64,000 bases of DNA from Pseudidiomarina piscicola (GTDB taxonomy: Bacteria; Pseudomonadota; Gammaproteobacteria; Enterobacterales; Alteromonadaceae), in the NCBI RefSeq assembly GCF_902806985.1, contig NZ_CADCXY010000002.1, forward strand, positions 248,001 through 312,000, given 5' to 3'. Positions within the stretch are counted from its first letter, which is position 1. The number at the start of each line of letters is the position of its first letter. Under the pieces are notes generated by a model. The model saw only the letters and a program-made list of their open reading frames with translations. It was not told where the DNA came from and did not search any database. The position numbers were made by a program, and so were the translations under genes. Positions 63,187 to 64,000 of the stretch are shown piece after piece.

Positions 63187-64000
63187 AGGCGCAACCTCAA
63201 GAGCTGCTGCAGCGCGGGTACTTGCACAAGTGCTCGAACACGGTAAGTCAATGTCCCAAGCCTTACCTGAGGCAACCGCAAACCTTGAGCCACGTGATCG
63301 CGCAATGGTGCAATCCTTGTGCTTTGGTGTGCTGCGAAATCTACCGTTATTGAACGCTGCAACAACCCGATTTTTAACGTCGCCGCTCAAGAAAGATCTG
63401 GTTATACTGCACCACCTGCTGTTAGTGGGCGCTTACCAACTTCTATTTATGGGAACCTCTGACCATGCGGCGGTATCGGCCACCGTAGAAGCCACGGAGC
63501 GACTCAAAAAGCGCCGTCAAAAAGGGCTCATCAACGCAGTGCTGCGAAATTTACAGCGCCAGCGAGAACAACTGCTAGCTGAATTTGCGACGAAACCAGA
63601 ACTGCAACATGGGCACCCTCGCTGGCTGGCCGACGCCATAACAGCTGCCTACCCTGAGCAAGCATCGCAGGTATTCGCCGCCAATAATATCCAAGCACCC
63701 ATGTGGCTGCGGGTGAATACTCAGCAAATCAGCGTGGCTGAATTTCGACAGGAGCTCGAAAATTACGATGCAGAACTCGTCGTAAGTGAAGACATTGCCG
63801 CCCTACCCAGCGCCTTAAAGCTAGAGAAAGCCGTCGACGTGCGCCAGCTGCCTGGGTTTGCCGAAGGCTGGTTCTCTGTACAAGATTGTTCAGCCCAATA
63901 CGCCGCGCAGTTGTTAAACACTCAGCCTGAGCAACGTGTGCTCGACTGCTGCGCAGCCCCTGGGGGTAAAACAGCACATATTCTTGAGCTTACACCGTCG
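63179..64000 (+). CDS. rsmB: 16S rRNA (cytosine-967-C5)-methyltransferase, 3' end outside window
   Basis: The first 274 codons are present and the frame runs off the window. The N-terminal NusB-like domain reads [42 protein letters not shown] and [16 protein letters not shown]. The methyltransferase part begins with [23 protein letters not shown] and [10 protein letters not shown], the SAM-binding motif. It overlaps the end of fmt by 8 bases. It methylates C967 of 16S rRNA. Confidence 0.95.
   Translation, partial: MSKGATSRAAAARVLAQVLEHGKSMSQALPEATANLEPRDRAMVQSLCFGVLRNLPLLNAATTRFLTSPLKKDLVILHHLLLVGAYQLLFMGTSDHAAVSATVEATERLKKRRQKGLINAVLRNLQRQREQLLAEFATKPELQHGHPRWLADAITAAYPEQASQVFAANNIQAPMWLRVNTQQISVAEFRQELENYDAELVVSEDIAALPSALKLEKAVDVRQLPGFAEGWFSVQDCSAQYAAQLLNTQPEQRVLDCCAAPGGKTAHILELTPS

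Overview
The window reads as ordinary chromosome of a free-living marine gammaproteobacterium. Conserved blocks such as LysM-dprA-smg-zinc finger-tsaC-hemF-aroE opposite def-fmt-rsmB, polA near ysxC and cytochrome c4, cysE, purE-purK and yihI are typical of Alteromonadales. The many secreted S9 peptidases, redox lipoproteins and c-di-GMP proteins suggest a protein-degrading member such as Idiomarina or Pseudidiomarina. That placement is inference from gene content only. No insertion sequence, prophage, tRNA, rRNA or CRISPR array was seen. Genes are densely packed, and many neighbours overlap by 1-11 bases.

Layout. 0-4.9 kb: the end of an unknown gene, a DesK/DesR-like two-component pair divergent from a two-gene ABC exporter, and a DUF2891 protein. 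4.9-12.6 kb: ABC-F factor ybiT, a SOUL protein, katG, a threonine-aldolase-like PLP enzyme and a CHASE3-HAMP-GAF-GGDEF cyclase. 12.7-19.7 kb: ilvE, a small membrane protein/XRE regulator module with repeated operators, a porin-like barrel, an M23 peptidase overlapping a phosphopantetheinyl transferase, an SGNH hydrolase with a ScsD-like thioredoxin, and yaiI. 19.7-31 kb: an S9 peptidase, an amidase/thioredoxin-like/SDR group, a dimeric dUTPase, a DsbA-like lipoprotein, an MliC-META fusion lipoprotein, a GST, and a persulfide-dioxygenase-like/YeiH/EAL group. 31-44.2 kb: a YebC protein, oligopeptidase B, TPR-GGDEF, a prolyl oligopeptidase, a GST, DUF502, an esterase, purK/purE and a tandem pair of GGDEF paralogues, one with a degenerate active site. 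44.2-55.4 kb: an isochorismatase-like hydrolase, a cold shock gene, a transglutaminase/TPR lipoprotein, cysE, an amidohydrolase, DUF2489, yihI, cytochrome c4, ysxC, an EamA permease and polA. 55.9-64 kb: a small conserved-looking gene, the aroE-hemF-tsaC-zf-smg-dprA-LysM block, and def-fmt-rsmB (rsmB is cut by the window end).

Themes. Five c-di-GMP proteins occur: three GGDEF cyclases with intact A-site and I-site, one degenerate GGDEF that keeps the I-site, and one complete EAL domain. Three S9 peptidases, an M23 peptidase, an amidase and an amidohydrolase suggest peptide use. KatG, a DsbA-like lipoprotein, ScsD-like and thioredoxin-like proteins and GSTs form a redox/envelope stress theme.

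I did not find a clearly new large system. The best leads are the degenerate GGDEF with a retained I-site, the purE ribosome-binding site inside a perfect hairpin, candidate small RNAs beside polA and between cytochrome c4 and yihI, the operator repeats of the XRE module, and the three-domain MliC/COG3650-like/META lipoprotein.
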